A stretch of 42,440 nt of DNA, taken from assembly GCA_030151565.1 (NCBI GenBank), contig JASLDM010000021.1:1-42440 (forward strand). Reading direction: 5' to 3'. The position numbers and the translations under genes are program-made. Positions 1-8,300 of this stretch are shown here, one piece after another; position 1 is the stretch's first letter; each line of letters opens with the position of its first letter. This stretch comes from Flavobacterium sp. (GTDB taxonomy: Bacteria; Bacteroidota; Bacteroidia; Flavobacteriales; Flavobacteriaceae). The notes beneath the pieces are model-generated. The model was not told the origin of the DNA. It worked only from the letters and a program-made list of their open reading frames with translations, and did no database searches.

Positions 1-1
1 A

Positions 2-9
2 TATCTTTG
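2..9 (+). promoter_or_regulatory. -7 promoter element (TATCTTTG) of the small lipoprotein gene
   Basis: TATCTTTG fits the Bacteroidota vegetative -7 consensus TAnnTTTG exactly. It lies 37 bp before the ATG at 47. The -33 element would be outside the window. Confidence 0.5.
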
Positions 10-46
10 TCCACGAATTAATAATTAACTTTTATAATTTAGTAAG

Positions 47-265
47 ATGAAAAAAATTGTATTAAGCGTAGCTTTAGTAGCAATGATGGGTGTTTCTTTC
101 GTATCTTGTAAAGATACAGCAAAAGAGCCTGCAGTAGAAGAAACAGTAGTAACTGAAGAAGTAACTGAAGAAGTTGCTCCAGAAGTAACTGAAGAAGTTG
201 AAGCTACTACAGAAGAAGTTGCTCCAGAAGTTACAGAAGAAGTTAAAGTAGAAGAAGTTAAATAA
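47..265 (+). CDS. Small Glu/Val-repeat putative lipoprotein (72 aa)
   Basis: This 72-residue protein has a Lys-Lys start, a hydrophobic stretch (residues 4-20) and a Cys at about 22 after FVS, which resembles a lipoprotein signal with an imperfect lipobox. The mature part is almost entirely Glu, Val, Thr, Pro and Ala. A 15-residue unit (EEVAPEVTEEV followed by EATT) is partly duplicated, and the DNA shows near-identical 33-bp copies at 167-199 and 212-244. The mature chain is strongly acidic and is probably extended, not folded. It has its own promoter and a strong terminator, so it looks like a single-gene unit that may be well expressed. No function is recognised. An envelope spacer or cation-binding surface lipoprotein is only a guess. 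The start is the sole ATG before the signal sequence. Confidence 0.75.
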   Translation: MKKIVLSVALVAMMGVSFVSCKDTAKEPAVEETVVTEEVTEEVAPEVTEEVEATTEEVAPEVTEEVKVEEVK

Positions 266-291
266 TTCTCGCGCTTTATAGCTTTATAAAA

Positions 292-321
292 AAATCCTCG
301 CTAGGCGAGGATTTCTTTTTT
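292..321. terminator. Bidirectional intrinsic terminator
   Basis: A 9-10 bp stem (aaatcctcg at 292-300 with its complement at 306-314) is followed by a T-rich run on the plus strand and flanked by seven A on the left. It can therefore serve both the lipoprotein gene and the convergent GH3 gene, whose stop codon touches it. Confidence 0.85.
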
Positions 322-1839
322 TTATGAAGTTTGTAACTCTAATAATGTTTCAAGTAAGATTCTATCATTTGACAAACGCGGCACCTTATGTTGCCCACCT
401 AATTTATCCTGATCACGCAGCCAATCATAAAAAAGATTTGGTCTTGCTTGATGAAGCACCAAAGGATTCAATGTCATATTATTTGTGCGCTTAGCTTCAT
501 AATCAGAATTTAGTTTCTGCAGATTCTGATCCAGAACCTCACCAAATATTTTCAAATCTTTAGGTTCTTTTGTGAACTCAATTAACCACTCGTGGGCACC
601 TTTTTCTTTACCTTCCATAAAAATTGGAGCAACTGTATATTCCGCAACAGCAGTATCCAGCTCTTTGCAAGTCATAGAAATAGCACGGTCTGTATTTTCA
701 ATCATCAACTCTTCACCAAAAACATTTATATGATGTTTGGTTCGCCCCGTTATCTTAATACGGTATGGCAACAAAGACGTAAACCTAACAGTATCTCCAA
801 TTATATAGCGCAACAACCCTGCATTAGTAGTAATTACCAATGCATAATTTTTATTCAACTGAACTTCTGATAAGGGAATAACCCTTTGATTTAAGGTTCC
901 AAACGTATCCATTGGGATGAATTCATAAAAAATCCCATAATCCAACATTAATAACAATTCGTTGGAATCATTTTGATCTTGGATTGCAAAAAAACCTTCA
1001 GAAGCATTATAGGTCTCATAATACTTAAAAGAATCACTCGGCAATAAATTGCGATATTGATCTCGATACGGCTCAAAACTCACTCCACCGTGGAAATAAA
1101 CTTCCGCATTTGGCCAAAGTTCTAAAAGATTCTCTCTACCTGTCTCTTGAATAATTCGGTTAAACAAAACCAACATCCAAGAAGGAACTCCGGCAAAACT
1201 CGTCACATTCTCATTTTGAGTCTCTTTTACGATCGCTTTCATCTTGCTCTCCCATTCACTCATCAAGGAAGTTTTATTGCTTGGAGTGCTGCTGTATTCG
1301 GCCCAAAAAGGCATGTTGTCAATCAAGATTGCAGACAAGTCACCAAAAAAAGTATTATTATCTTCATACAACTGCTTACTTCCTCCTAAGCGCAAGCTTT
1401 TACCCGTAAATAATTGAGAATTCTCATTGTTATTTAAATACAAACACAATAAATCTTTTGCAGCCTTATAATGACAGTTTTCTAAAGCATCAGAACTAAC
1501 AGGGATAAACTTACTTTTAGCATTTGTAGTACCACTCGATTTGGCAAACCACTTAATTGGTTCATGCCACAAAATATTGTTTTCCCCTCTTCGCGTTTGC
1601 TCGATAAAAGGTTCAAACTCTTCATAAACAAACAAAGGCACTCTCGATGCAAATGTTTCGTAGTTTTTTATACTAGCAAAACCATATTTTTTACCTAATA
1701 AAGTTTGCTCATTGTCCCTTATTAAGTTTAAGAGTAATTCATTTTGAACTTCATTCGGAAATTTTCGAAACAAATCAATCTGATGAATTCGTTTCTTTAA
1801 GATCCAAGAAGCGATCGAATTAATAATCGTAAATGCCAT
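322..1839 (-). CDS. GH3 family protein (acyl-adenylate/amidotransferase-like)
   Basis: This 505-residue protein belongs to the GH3 family, named for plant auxin/jasmonate-amino acid ligases of the ANL adenylating superfamily. Family members activate a carboxylate with ATP and transfer it to an amine; the bacterial substrate is not known. Visible motifs are the phosphate-binding SSGTTNAKSKFIP (residues 101-113), YNASEG (277-282), which contacts the adenylate, and the hinge/C-terminal part with GDTVRFTS and ITGRTKHHINVFGEEL. Length is near the usual 500-600. It has no signal peptide, so it is cytoplasmic. It stands alone, convergent with the lipoprotein gene through a shared terminator and divergent from the DUF2797 gene. 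ATG start at 1839. GH3 proteins are widespread in Bacteroidota, so this is not an obvious recent transfer. Confidence 0.88.
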   Translation of the reverse strand: MAFTIINSIASWILKKRIHQIDLFRKFPNEVQNELLLNLIRDNEQTLLGKKYGFASIKNYETFASRVPLFVYEEFEPFIEQTRRGENNILWHEPIKWFAKSSGTTNAKSKFIPVSSDALENCHYKAAKDLLCLYLNNNENSQLFTGKSLRLGGSKQLYEDNNTFFGDLSAILIDNMPFWAEYSSTPSNKTSLMSEWESKMKAIVKETQNENVTSFAGVPSWMLVLFNRIIQETGRENLLELWPNAEVYFHGGVSFEPYRDQYRNLLPSDSFKYYETYNASEGFFAIQDQNDSNELLLMLDYGIFYEFIPMDTFGTLNQRVIPLSEVQLNKNYALVITTNAGLLRYIIGDTVRFTSLLPYRIKITGRTKHHINVFGEELMIENTDRAISMTCKELDTAVAEYTVAPIFMEGKEKGAHEWLIEFTKEPKDLKIFGEVLDQNLQKLNSDYEAKRTNNMTLNPLVLHQARPNLFYDWLRDQDKLGGQHKVPRLSNDRILLETLLELQTS

Positions 1840-1948
1840 ATTTTAATAATTTGATATATGGTTTACATTTTCTTTGTGATGATGGAATTCTTCTACAAGA
1901 AAATGTTTTTGTATTTTTACCACATTCCCAAAAATAACAATTTTCTTT

Positions 1949-2743
1949 ATGCAATACGAAGGAGTTTTAAATAAAATGCACACGGAATGGAATCAACCCA
2001 TTTCGTATTATCTTGTTTTCAAAAAAAACTTATTAAACATCAATCAGCTACTCAATCGCGATATTCAAATTCAATTTAAAGGATATGAATGTTTAAATTG
2101 TGGACAAGCAAAAAAAATATTTAGACAAGGTTTTTGTTATGATTGCTTTATGGAAAGTCCTGCCGTTGGCGATTGGATTATGCGTCCAGAGTTAAGTAAA
2201 GCACATTTAGGCATTGAAGATCGCGACCTAACCTATGAAAGTCGCGTACAACTTCAACCTCATATTGTTTACCTTGCAGTAGCAAGTGATGTTAAAGTTG
2301 GGGTAACAAGAAAAACGCAAGTACCGACACGCTGGATTGACCAAGGAGCCTCTCAAGCTATTGAAATTGTAGAAGTCCCCAATCGCTACCTTGCAGGTAT
2401 TACAGAAGTAGCACTTAAAAATGCATTCACCGACAAAACGAATTGGCGCAAGATGCTTCAGAATGAAGTATTAGATACCGATCTACAACAAATAAGAGCC
2501 ACCCTAAAATCTCAATTACCAGAAGAAGTTCAACCATATTTCGATACTACGACCTCTGATATTACAAACTTAGCGTACCCGGTATTGCAATATCCCGAGA
2601 AAGTAAAGAGCTTGAATTTGGAAAAAACACCTCTTTATGAAGGAAAATTAAAAGGCGTCAAAGGACAATACCTCCTTTTTGAAGATGGCACGGTCTTTAA
2701 TGTTAGAACTTACGAAGGTTACGTAGTTTCAATCAACGTTTAA
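1949..2743 (+). CDS. DUF2797 family protein with Cys4 knuckle
   Basis: The 264-residue protein matches the DUF2797 family, whose role is unknown. Four cysteines in two CxxC pairs (C48/C51 and C63/C66) form a probable zinc knuckle. This is followed by the conserved-looking block VYLAVASDVKVGVTRKTQVP, in which VGVTR and a following RWIDQGA resemble GIY-YIG-like strand motifs; that resemblance is my inference. There is no signal peptide or membrane segment, so it should be cytoplasmic. An upstream TATTTTTA at 1912-1919 is a near match to the -7 consensus. An internal ATG (codon 10) is possible, but the first ATG leaves a normal leader. It is monocistronic, closed by a strong terminator. Confidence 0.8.
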   Translation: MQYEGVLNKMHTEWNQPISYYLVFKKNLLNINQLLNRDIQIQFKGYECLNCGQAKKIFRQGFCYDCFMESPAVGDWIMRPELSKAHLGIEDRDLTYESRVQLQPHIVYLAVASDVKVGVTRKTQVPTRWIDQGASQAIEIVEVPNRYLAGITEVALKNAFTDKTNWRKMLQNEVLDTDLQQIRATLKSQLPEEVQPYFDTTTSDITNLAYPVLQYPEKVKSLNLEKTPLYEGKLKGVKGQYLLFEDGTVFNVRTYEGYVVSINV

Positions 2744-2751
2744 AACACTCT

Positions 2752-2791
2752 AGGTCTCAAAAGAAAATTACTTTTTGAGACCTTTTTTTTT
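2752..2791 (+). terminator. Intrinsic terminator after the DUF2797 gene
   Basis: Stem aggtctcaaaa (2752-2762) pairs with ttttgagacct (2773-2783), with a 10-nt loop and a run of nine T. Confidence 0.9.
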
Positions 2792-2799
2792 GCATCATC

Positions 2800-3351
2800 T
2801 TATGTTATTAGTCTGTGTATAATAAATATAATTATTACCCAACAAATAATGGCACTTACACTGAATAATCTATTTTTAATAGACCTCTTATTCAGTTGCT
2901 TTGAAAATTCTGAACAAAAAAGCACCTTAGTAATCGCTAAAACTTGTACTCTATTAAAATAAAGAATTAAAGCAATCAATATTTGATAATAGATAGCTGC
3001 AATTAATGCTCCTTTAAGTACGTCATAGAAAATATCTTGTAGAATTACATTTATCAAAATCACGGTTAAGAACAAGCAGGCAAAAACACGCGTACGCTTA
3101 AAAAACAACAAGACTGCTCCGAGTATTTCTAAAAAACCCAATATTAAAACAAAGGGTTTTGAATATCCATAAAAAGCCCACATCAACTCTTGTCCCGTTA
3201 ATTCCGAAACCTTTTTGGGCACACTTAATCCATCGTTAAACTGCACCCACTTTCCAAAACCATACGCAAACATAGAAAACGCGACCACAACAACACAAGC
3301 TATCTCAAAATGCTCTTGAAGCCTACGTTTGTTTACCTTAAAAACACTCAT
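2800..3351 (-). CDS. DoxX/MauE-like four-helix membrane protein
   Basis: The 183-residue protein has an N-terminal basic stretch and hydrophobic segments around residues 17-34, 66-84, 88-104 and 112-132, plus a fifth near the C-terminus (about 164-181). FGKWVQF in helix 1, the FLEILGAVLLF helix and the following Arg resemble DoxX-like/MauE-like membrane proteins, which are linked to quinone or thiol redox chemistry in some bacteria. No catalytic CxxC is visible. Its ATG lies inside the 3' end of the LysR gene (14-bp overlap), so the two are probably translationally coupled. The role is unproven; assignment to the broad DoxX-like group is by fold pattern. Confidence 0.6.
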   Translation of the reverse strand: MSVFKVNKRRLQEHFEIACVVVVAFSMFAYGFGKWVQFNDGLSVPKKVSELTGQELMWAFYGYSKPFVLILGFLEILGAVLLFFKRTRVFACLFLTVILINVILQDIFYDVLKGALIAAIYYQILIALILYFNRVQVLAITKVLFCSEFSKQLNKRSIKNRLFSVSAIICWVIIIFIIHRLIT

Positions 3352-4231
3352 AAGCTTCTTTATTTAAATGAATTAAAATTTGTTTAAAAGCAATTGCCGC
3401 CTTTTTTTCATAGGTATCTTTTAATTTTATGATTACGGCCTGTCGCTTCATATTGATACCTAAAATAGGAAGTGCCTTCAATCCACTTGTCCCGTGTAAC
3501 GTTGCCCGAGTTAATAAGGTTTGGAATAAACCTGTGCGCACCAACTCCAATAAGGATGCGGTATCGTTAATGGCAACGCGAATATCAGGCACAATACCTT
3601 CTTGTAAGAACACTTGATCTAAAAACTTACGTGTACTAAATCCTTTTGTAGGTAATGCTAATTGGAGCGATTCAATATCTTTTAGCTCTATATTATCAAG
3701 ATTAGCTAAGCTAGAAGACGCACTTACAATAAGTGCCATGTCTGATTGAAAAATTGGCTGATATTCCAAAAGAAGCTCTTCACCTTCTTCATAAAAAGTT
3801 AAAGCAAAGTCAATCCGCTGATCTAACAGTTCCTGAATTAGTTCTTCTGTTGTTCCAAATGTTATTTCTATTGTTATTAAAGGGAAACGAACTGTAAATT
3901 CCTGAAAAGCAGTTAACAATATGGATTTCAACCCCCACGTTAATCCTATTTTAAGAGTCCCTGTTCTTAATTGTTCCAAATCCTGCATCAATACTTTCCC
4001 ATCACGAGCAGCCAACAAGCTACGCTCAGCATAAACAGCAAATAAAGTCCCTGCCTCTGTTAGAGTAACTCGCTTACCTACTCGGTTGAATAAAGGCACT
4101 CCAAGTTCATCTTCAAGTTGCTTTATTTGTTGAGATAACGTACTCTGACTAATATATAGTTTCTTGGCTGCTTCTGTAAAGTTCAAAAACGCTTTTGCTT
4201 TTAAGAAATAATTCAGTTGTCGTAACTCCAT
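3338..4231 (-). CDS. LysR family transcriptional regulator
   Basis: The 297-residue protein has the classical LysR layout. The N-terminal winged helix-turn-helix (residues 1-60) includes FTEAAKKLYISQSTLSQQIK and the recognition-helix end LGVPLFNR, then a linker helix, then a two-lobed periplasmic-binding-like sensor domain from about residue 90. It is divergent from the MFS gene at 4325 with a 93-bp gap, the usual arrangement for a LysR protein controlling its neighbour. The DoxX-like gene overlaps its end. The ligand cannot be read from the sequence. It resembles the CynR/TsaR-like branch only in general organisation. Confidence 0.92.
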   Translation of the reverse strand: MELRQLNYFLKAKAFLNFTEAAKKLYISQSTLSQQIKQLEDELGVPLFNRVGKRVTLTEAGTLFAVYAERSLLAARDGKVLMQDLEQLRTGTLKIGLTWGLKSILLTAFQEFTVRFPLITIEITFGTTEELIQELLDQRIDFALTFYEEGEELLLEYQPIFQSDMALIVSASSSLANLDNIELKDIESLQLALPTKGFSTRKFLDQVFLQEGIVPDIRVAINDTASLLELVRTGLFQTLLTRATLHGTSGLKALPILGINMKRQAVIIKLKDTYEKKAAIAFKQILIHLNKEAYECF

Positions 4232-4235
4232 TTTG

Positions 4236-4250
4236 ATCGGTTATATCGAT
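4236..4250. promoter_or_regulatory. Possible LysR-type box ATC-N9-GAT in the divergent region
   Basis: ATC (4236-4238), nine bases, GAT (4248-4250) matches the LysR-type box form (T-N11-A within a dyad). It lies 4-19 bp before the regulator's start codon, so it could mediate autorepression. A near-consensus -7 element (TACATTTA, 4296-4303) for the MFS gene lies to the right. A 15-bp pattern with six fixed bases can arise by chance. Confidence 0.4.
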
Positions 4251-4324
4251 TGATGTGATAGAAAAATAAGGTTTTACTAATTTATTGTATAGTTCTACAT
4301 TTACCTAATCAAAAAAAAGAAAAA

Positions 4325-5527
4325 ATGCTCACCTCGCGAGAATTCGAAAAAGCCATCAAGGGCAGTCCAAGGTACAAGCAAATTAAATGGGGAATATTTT
4401 TCGTAGGTGTTTCTGTTTTTGCACAACTATACAATTTCCAACCTTTATTACCACAAATAAGCAGTTACTTTCAAATTACCCCTTCACATAGTAGCCTTAG
4501 CGTTTCATTTTCAACTGCAGGAATGGCACTAGGTCTCTTAGTTTTTGCTTTTATTGCTGATCAATTTGAACGAAAAAAAATAATTCTTTTTGCTTTATTT
4601 AGTTCTACTATTTTAACCTTGCTTTCAGTTTGCATTACACAATTTGAATTTCTGTTGCTTATCAATTTCATAAAAGGAGCCTGTATCTCAGGAGTATCCG
4701 CTGTTACACTAGCCTATTTAGCTGAAGAAATTGATCCAAGCAATATTGGTGGAGCTATCAGCTTCTACCTTGCTGGAAATACTTTTGGGGGTATGGCTGG
4801 ACGTATTGTTTCTGCCTTATTAGGCGATTGGTTTGGCTGGAGAATTGCAGTCCTTACCATTGGTTTACTCAGCCTAATCATTGCTTTATATATAAAGAAA
4901 AACTTTCCCTCTTCTAATTTCTTTTCTCCATATAAACGAAATTTTAAAGAGCAATATACGCAAATGAAGCTTTTGTTTGTAAATCTAAAAATAACAGCAC
5001 TTTATATTGTTGCCGTATGCTTAATGGGAAGCTTTGTAAGTGTATACAATTACCTCGGTTTTAAACTAGAAGCACCACCATACAACTTACCGCATTCATT
5101 AATTGCTTTTATATTTTTAATGTATGCTTTTGGCATCGTAGGCAACCTTTTAGGAGGCTCTTTATCTGACAAATACGCTCCTAAAAAAATATTAATCACA
5201 GCCTTAATAGTTGTTCTCATAGGGTTGAGCTTTCTTTTTTCTTCCTCTTTACCAATTCTAATTTCCGGGCTGATGTTATTTACAATTGCTTTTTTTTGTG
5301 CACATACCTTAGCAGGAAGATTAGTTACGGAATTAGCTCAAGAAAACAGAACTTCCGCAACGGCTATGTATTGGTTTTTTTATTACATGGGATCAAGCAT
5401 TGTAGGTAGCACTACAGGCTTTTTTATCAACAATAATAATTGGAACGGCTTTTTTACAACATTAATACTCTTGGTTCTACTATCCTTAATTGTTGTGTAT
5501 TGGACCACTAGACCTAAAAAAACATAA
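4325..5527 (+). CDS. MFS transporter, 12-helix drug/metabolite exporter type
   Basis: The 400-residue protein has about 12 hydrophobic helices and the MFS signature region FIADQFERKKII after helix 2, with a repeat-like SDKYAPKKILI in the second half. The early motif FNFQPLLPQI-like (YNFQPLLPQISSYF) and overall length resemble YnfM/YdhP-type exporters of the drug:H+ antiporter group. Substrate is unknown. Because it faces a LysR gene across a short promoter region, it is probably the regulated target. It ends at a strong terminator shared with the AsmA gene. The ATG start is preceded by an A-rich stretch, not a Shine-Dalgarno sequence, as is usual here. Confidence 0.85.
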   Translation: MLTSREFEKAIKGSPRYKQIKWGIFFVGVSVFAQLYNFQPLLPQISSYFQITPSHSSLSVSFSTAGMALGLLVFAFIADQFERKKIILFALFSSTILTLLSVCITQFEFLLLINFIKGACISGVSAVTLAYLAEEIDPSNIGGAISFYLAGNTFGGMAGRIVSALLGDWFGWRIAVLTIGLLSLIIALYIKKNFPSSNFFSPYKRNFKEQYTQMKLLFVNLKITALYIVAVCLMGSFVSVYNYLGFKLEAPPYNLPHSLIAFIFLMYAFGIVGNLLGGSLSDKYAPKKILITALIVVLIGLSFLFSSSLPILISGLMLFTIAFFCAHTLAGRLVTELAQENRTSATAMYWFFYYMGSSIVGSTTGFFINNNNWNGFFTTLILLVLLSLIVVYWTTRPKKT

Positions 5528-5533
5528 AAAAAA

Positions 5534-5569
5534 GACCGATTCTCAAACTGAAAATCGGTCGTTTTTTTT
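5534..5569. terminator. Bidirectional terminator between MFS and AsmA genes
   Basis: Stem gaccgatt (5534-5541) pairs with aatcggtc (5553-5560). It is followed by eight T on the plus strand and preceded by a run of A, so it works for both convergent genes. Confidence 0.9.
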
Positions 5570-5585
5570 CAAATAATTTGTATAA

Positions 5586-8213
5586 TTATTCTTTTTTCTT
5601 TTTCCCGAAAAGATCTTTTAATCCCTGTCCAACTTTATTAATTACTTCTTCTTTTACATCTTCTTTAGTACCCTTATCCCCTTCATTTGTTCCATCTCCA
5701 TTTTTATTTTTGTTTCCTCCCAATAAGTTCTGAAGCGCATCGGTCCCTTGATTTATCAACTTGTTTTTCTGTTCTTCTACAATTTGATTCGTCAGATTTG
5801 TAACAACGGACTTCATGTCTGTTGTTACTTTAGGCTTATCAAAACTACCTGTCAATCCTACTTTTACAGGAATTGCTTTAAGTTTATTTACTTCATTCGG
5901 ACTTAATTTAGACAAAACTCCAGCTACTTCATTCCCTAAATATTTAGGCGGTACTTGAATATTAAGATTGTAATTCATGGATTTATCAAATCCGTGTTCA
6001 CCACCAACCTCAACAAGAATATCTTGATATTTTATGTCGAACGGTTTTACTTGCACACGCCCTTCTTTAAACACAAGATGTGCTTTAATATTATCTAAAC
6101 TTAATTTTTTCAAATCAATAAAATTAATCTGTTGCGTTAAAGCACTCATCAATTTTGAGTTTTCAGGAGATAATTGTGTAGACAATAATTGCCCTAATAA
6201 ATCACCCGATAGCGAACTCATAACAGGGCTTAAATCTGTTCCATCCAATTTACCATTTAGCTTTACAGTAGAATTAATTTTACCATTAACAATTCCAGCA
6301 ATTGGCGCTACAGCCTTTAAGAAGCCTAATCCCGTGAATGACTTAGCAATATCTAGATTATTCAAACCTAAAGTCATATCGAAATCTGGAACTGCATTTT
6401 TAGTAGAGACACTTCCATCAAAAGCCAATTTACCATCAAACACATCCGTTTTCATATTTTGTAGATAAGCCTTCTCATCGCGAACCACTAAACTTCCAAT
6501 CACGTTATATAACTTAAGATCATCATAAAGTACTTGTTTCGCATTTGCATGAATTGTACAGTCTAAAAACGAAGGTATCTTCAAAGGTTCTGAAGTAGCA
6601 ACTGTTTGACTTGACGAAGTCTCTTTTCCTTGCGGTGCACTTTCAGTTGCTTTTAAAACATCTGAAACCACAAAATTATTTGAACTTAAATTAAAGTTTC
6701 CTTTTAACTTTTGCTTTCCGAAAACAAATCCGTAAAAGTTATCTAAAGTTCCTGTAGCTTTCACATCCGTCGTTCCTGTTTTTAAATCGAATGCATTCAA
6801 ACGCACTTGATTTGGATTAAAAACAAGTGCCGCTTCTTGAATTTCTAATGGCTTAGCCATTCCTTCAGCCTCATAATGAAATCCTTTTAACGACAAACTT
6901 CCAGAGTTACGTATGTTTTGATAAGCACTTTTTTCAACAGACTGCATATCAAAAAGAGTAGTTACATCTGCCTTTAAAATTCCTGTCAATGGCTTCTCTA
7001 ATTTAACCGGATAAGCCTTAGTTACATTTGCTAAGTTTATAACTCCATTCAATTGAGCTGATACCAACGGATTTTCAGTTATATTTTTTATTGTTGCGCT
7101 TGCATTAAAAACATCCTGATCAATTTTAAATGCCAACTTATGAAGCAAAACATACGTGTCATTAATAAGTCCTGTCTCGTTTTTAACTTCTGCATTTAAA
7201 ACTATTTGGTCTACAGATTTTGGTAAATCTGGATATTTAAAAGACGCCTTATCTGATGCCAATGTTATTGCTAAAGTAGGAATAGTCGTTTCGGTTAGAT
7301 TTCCTTTTACTTTTCCTGAAACACGGAATTCTCCCGTTGTTTCGACCTTATTGATGTCTCCAGAGTAAGCTTCAGGAACCAATCCTAAAAAGTTTTTAAA
7401 CGATGAATTTGGTGTTTCAAAAGTTAAATCATACGCTTGACCTGCTTCTAATAATTGAATAGCTCCATCAAATCGCAAAGGAAGCTGATTTATTAAAGCC
7501 TCATTTTCCTTAAATGTGTATTTATTTTCATTCAAGTCAATGCCAATTACTGCTTTTAAAGCTAAACTAACTTGATTAATAAGTGTAGTACCATCTTTCA
7601 CAAATGAAACTTTAGCTTTAGAATTCGTATCTAAATCTAATATATTTTCGGCTAAATTCCCTTTACCAGAATGATCTAGTCCTTCTACTTTAAAAAACAT
7701 CTTAGCAGTCAAATCGGAATAAACCACATCAAACTGCTCTAACGTATAATACTTTAACGACAATGCAAATGGGGAAGAATCTTTTGAATCATCTTTATCG
7801 TCTTCATCTACAATGGCAATATCATAATTTGCTATACCATCTTCATTTACAATAACTGAAGCTTTAGCATTACGTACACCAATACCGTCAATTTGCATCG
7901 GTTTATCTTTCCCATTAAAAAGCTCCATTACCGACATCCTCAATCCAATGTCTTCAGCAGCAAATAGAGTGTCTCCTTCAAAAGGCGCCTGATTTACAAT
8001 ACTTAAATTTTTGATTACAACGGTTGCTTTAGGAAAACTCTTAAATAAACTCAAATCAACAGATTCAAAAGACACAGTTGCTTTCAAATTTTTATTGATG
8101 GTTTCTACAACCATCTCTTCAACTTTCCCTTTAAAAATAAAAGGTGCTGAAAACAGTACAACCAACATAACGAGCAGAATCCCTCCAACCCATTTCAAAA
8201 CTTTCTTATTCAT
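5586..8213 (-). CDS. AsmA family protein (inner-membrane-anchored, periplasmic)
   Basis: With the ATG at 8213 the product is 875 residues. One N-terminal membrane anchor (about residues 6-27) is followed by the AsmA-like motif region with repeated beta-strand units (for example VDLSLFKSFPKATVVIKNLS and LSSNNFVVSDVLKATESA). A DUF748/AsmA_2-like C-terminal domain includes GKLDGTDLSPVMSSLSGDL. The last 60 residues are a Lys/Gly/Asp-rich low-complexity tail ending in KKKKE. AsmA-like proteins form long bridge-like periplasmic structures implicated in phospholipid transport to, and composition of, the outer membrane. An upstream in-frame TTG (8252) is rejected because it sits inside the sppA terminator. 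It follows sppA in the same direction, but that terminator should reduce readthrough. Confidence 0.87.
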   Translation of the reverse strand: MNKKVLKWVGGILLVMLVVLFSAPFIFKGKVEEMVVETINKNLKATVSFESVDLSLFKSFPKATVVIKNLSIVNQAPFEGDTLFAAEDIGLRMSVMELFNGKDKPMQIDGIGVRNAKASVIVNEDGIANYDIAIVDEDDKDDSKDSSPFALSLKYYTLEQFDVVYSDLTAKMFFKVEGLDHSGKGNLAENILDLDTNSKAKVSFVKDGTTLINQVSLALKAVIGIDLNENKYTFKENEALINQLPLRFDGAIQLLEAGQAYDLTFETPNSSFKNFLGLVPEAYSGDINKVETTGEFRVSGKVKGNLTETTIPTLAITLASDKASFKYPDLPKSVDQIVLNAEVKNETGLINDTYVLLHKLAFKIDQDVFNASATIKNITENPLVSAQLNGVINLANVTKAYPVKLEKPLTGILKADVTTLFDMQSVEKSAYQNIRNSGSLSLKGFHYEAEGMAKPLEIQEAALVFNPNQVRLNAFDLKTGTTDVKATGTLDNFYGFVFGKQKLKGNFNLSSNNFVVSDVLKATESAPQGKETSSSQTVATSEPLKIPSFLDCTIHANAKQVLYDDLKLYNVIGSLVVRDEKAYLQNMKTDVFDGKLAFDGSVSTKNAVPDFDMTLGLNNLDIAKSFTGLGFLKAVAPIAGIVNGKINSTVKLNGKLDGTDLSPVMSSLSGDLLGQLLSTQLSPENSKLMSALTQQINFIDLKKLSLDNIKAHLVFKEGRVQVKPFDIKYQDILVEVGGEHGFDKSMNYNLNIQVPPKYLGNEVAGVLSKLSPNEVNKLKAIPVKVGLTGSFDKPKVTTDMKSVVTNLTNQIVEEQKNKLINQGTDALQNLLGGNKNKNGDGTNEGDKGTKEDVKEEVINKVGQGLKDLFGKKKKE

Positions 8214-8235
8214 TTTTTTCAATTTTTTACAAAGT

Positions 8236-8273
8236 AAAAAAAAACGAGCCAACTTCCCTAAACAAGTTGACTC
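8236..8273 (-). terminator. Intrinsic terminator of sppA
   Basis: Read on the minus strand, gagtcaactt (8273-8264) pairs with aagttggctc (8255-8246), with one G-U pair and an 8-nt loop. A run of nine T follows (A at 8236-8244 on the plus strand). Confidence 0.9.
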
Positions 8274-8300
8274 ATTAATCTAATAGTTTTTGGTTTAACG

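Noticed and set aside
6034..6468. 144-codon open frame antisense to the AsmA gene
   Set aside because: It is the mirror of a conserved gene with no independent promoter or domain; treated as a shadow frame.
8214..8252. Longer AsmA start at an in-frame TTG (8252)
   Set aside because: The added codons are made from the sppA terminator stem and T run; the ATG at 8213 opens directly into a normal membrane anchor.
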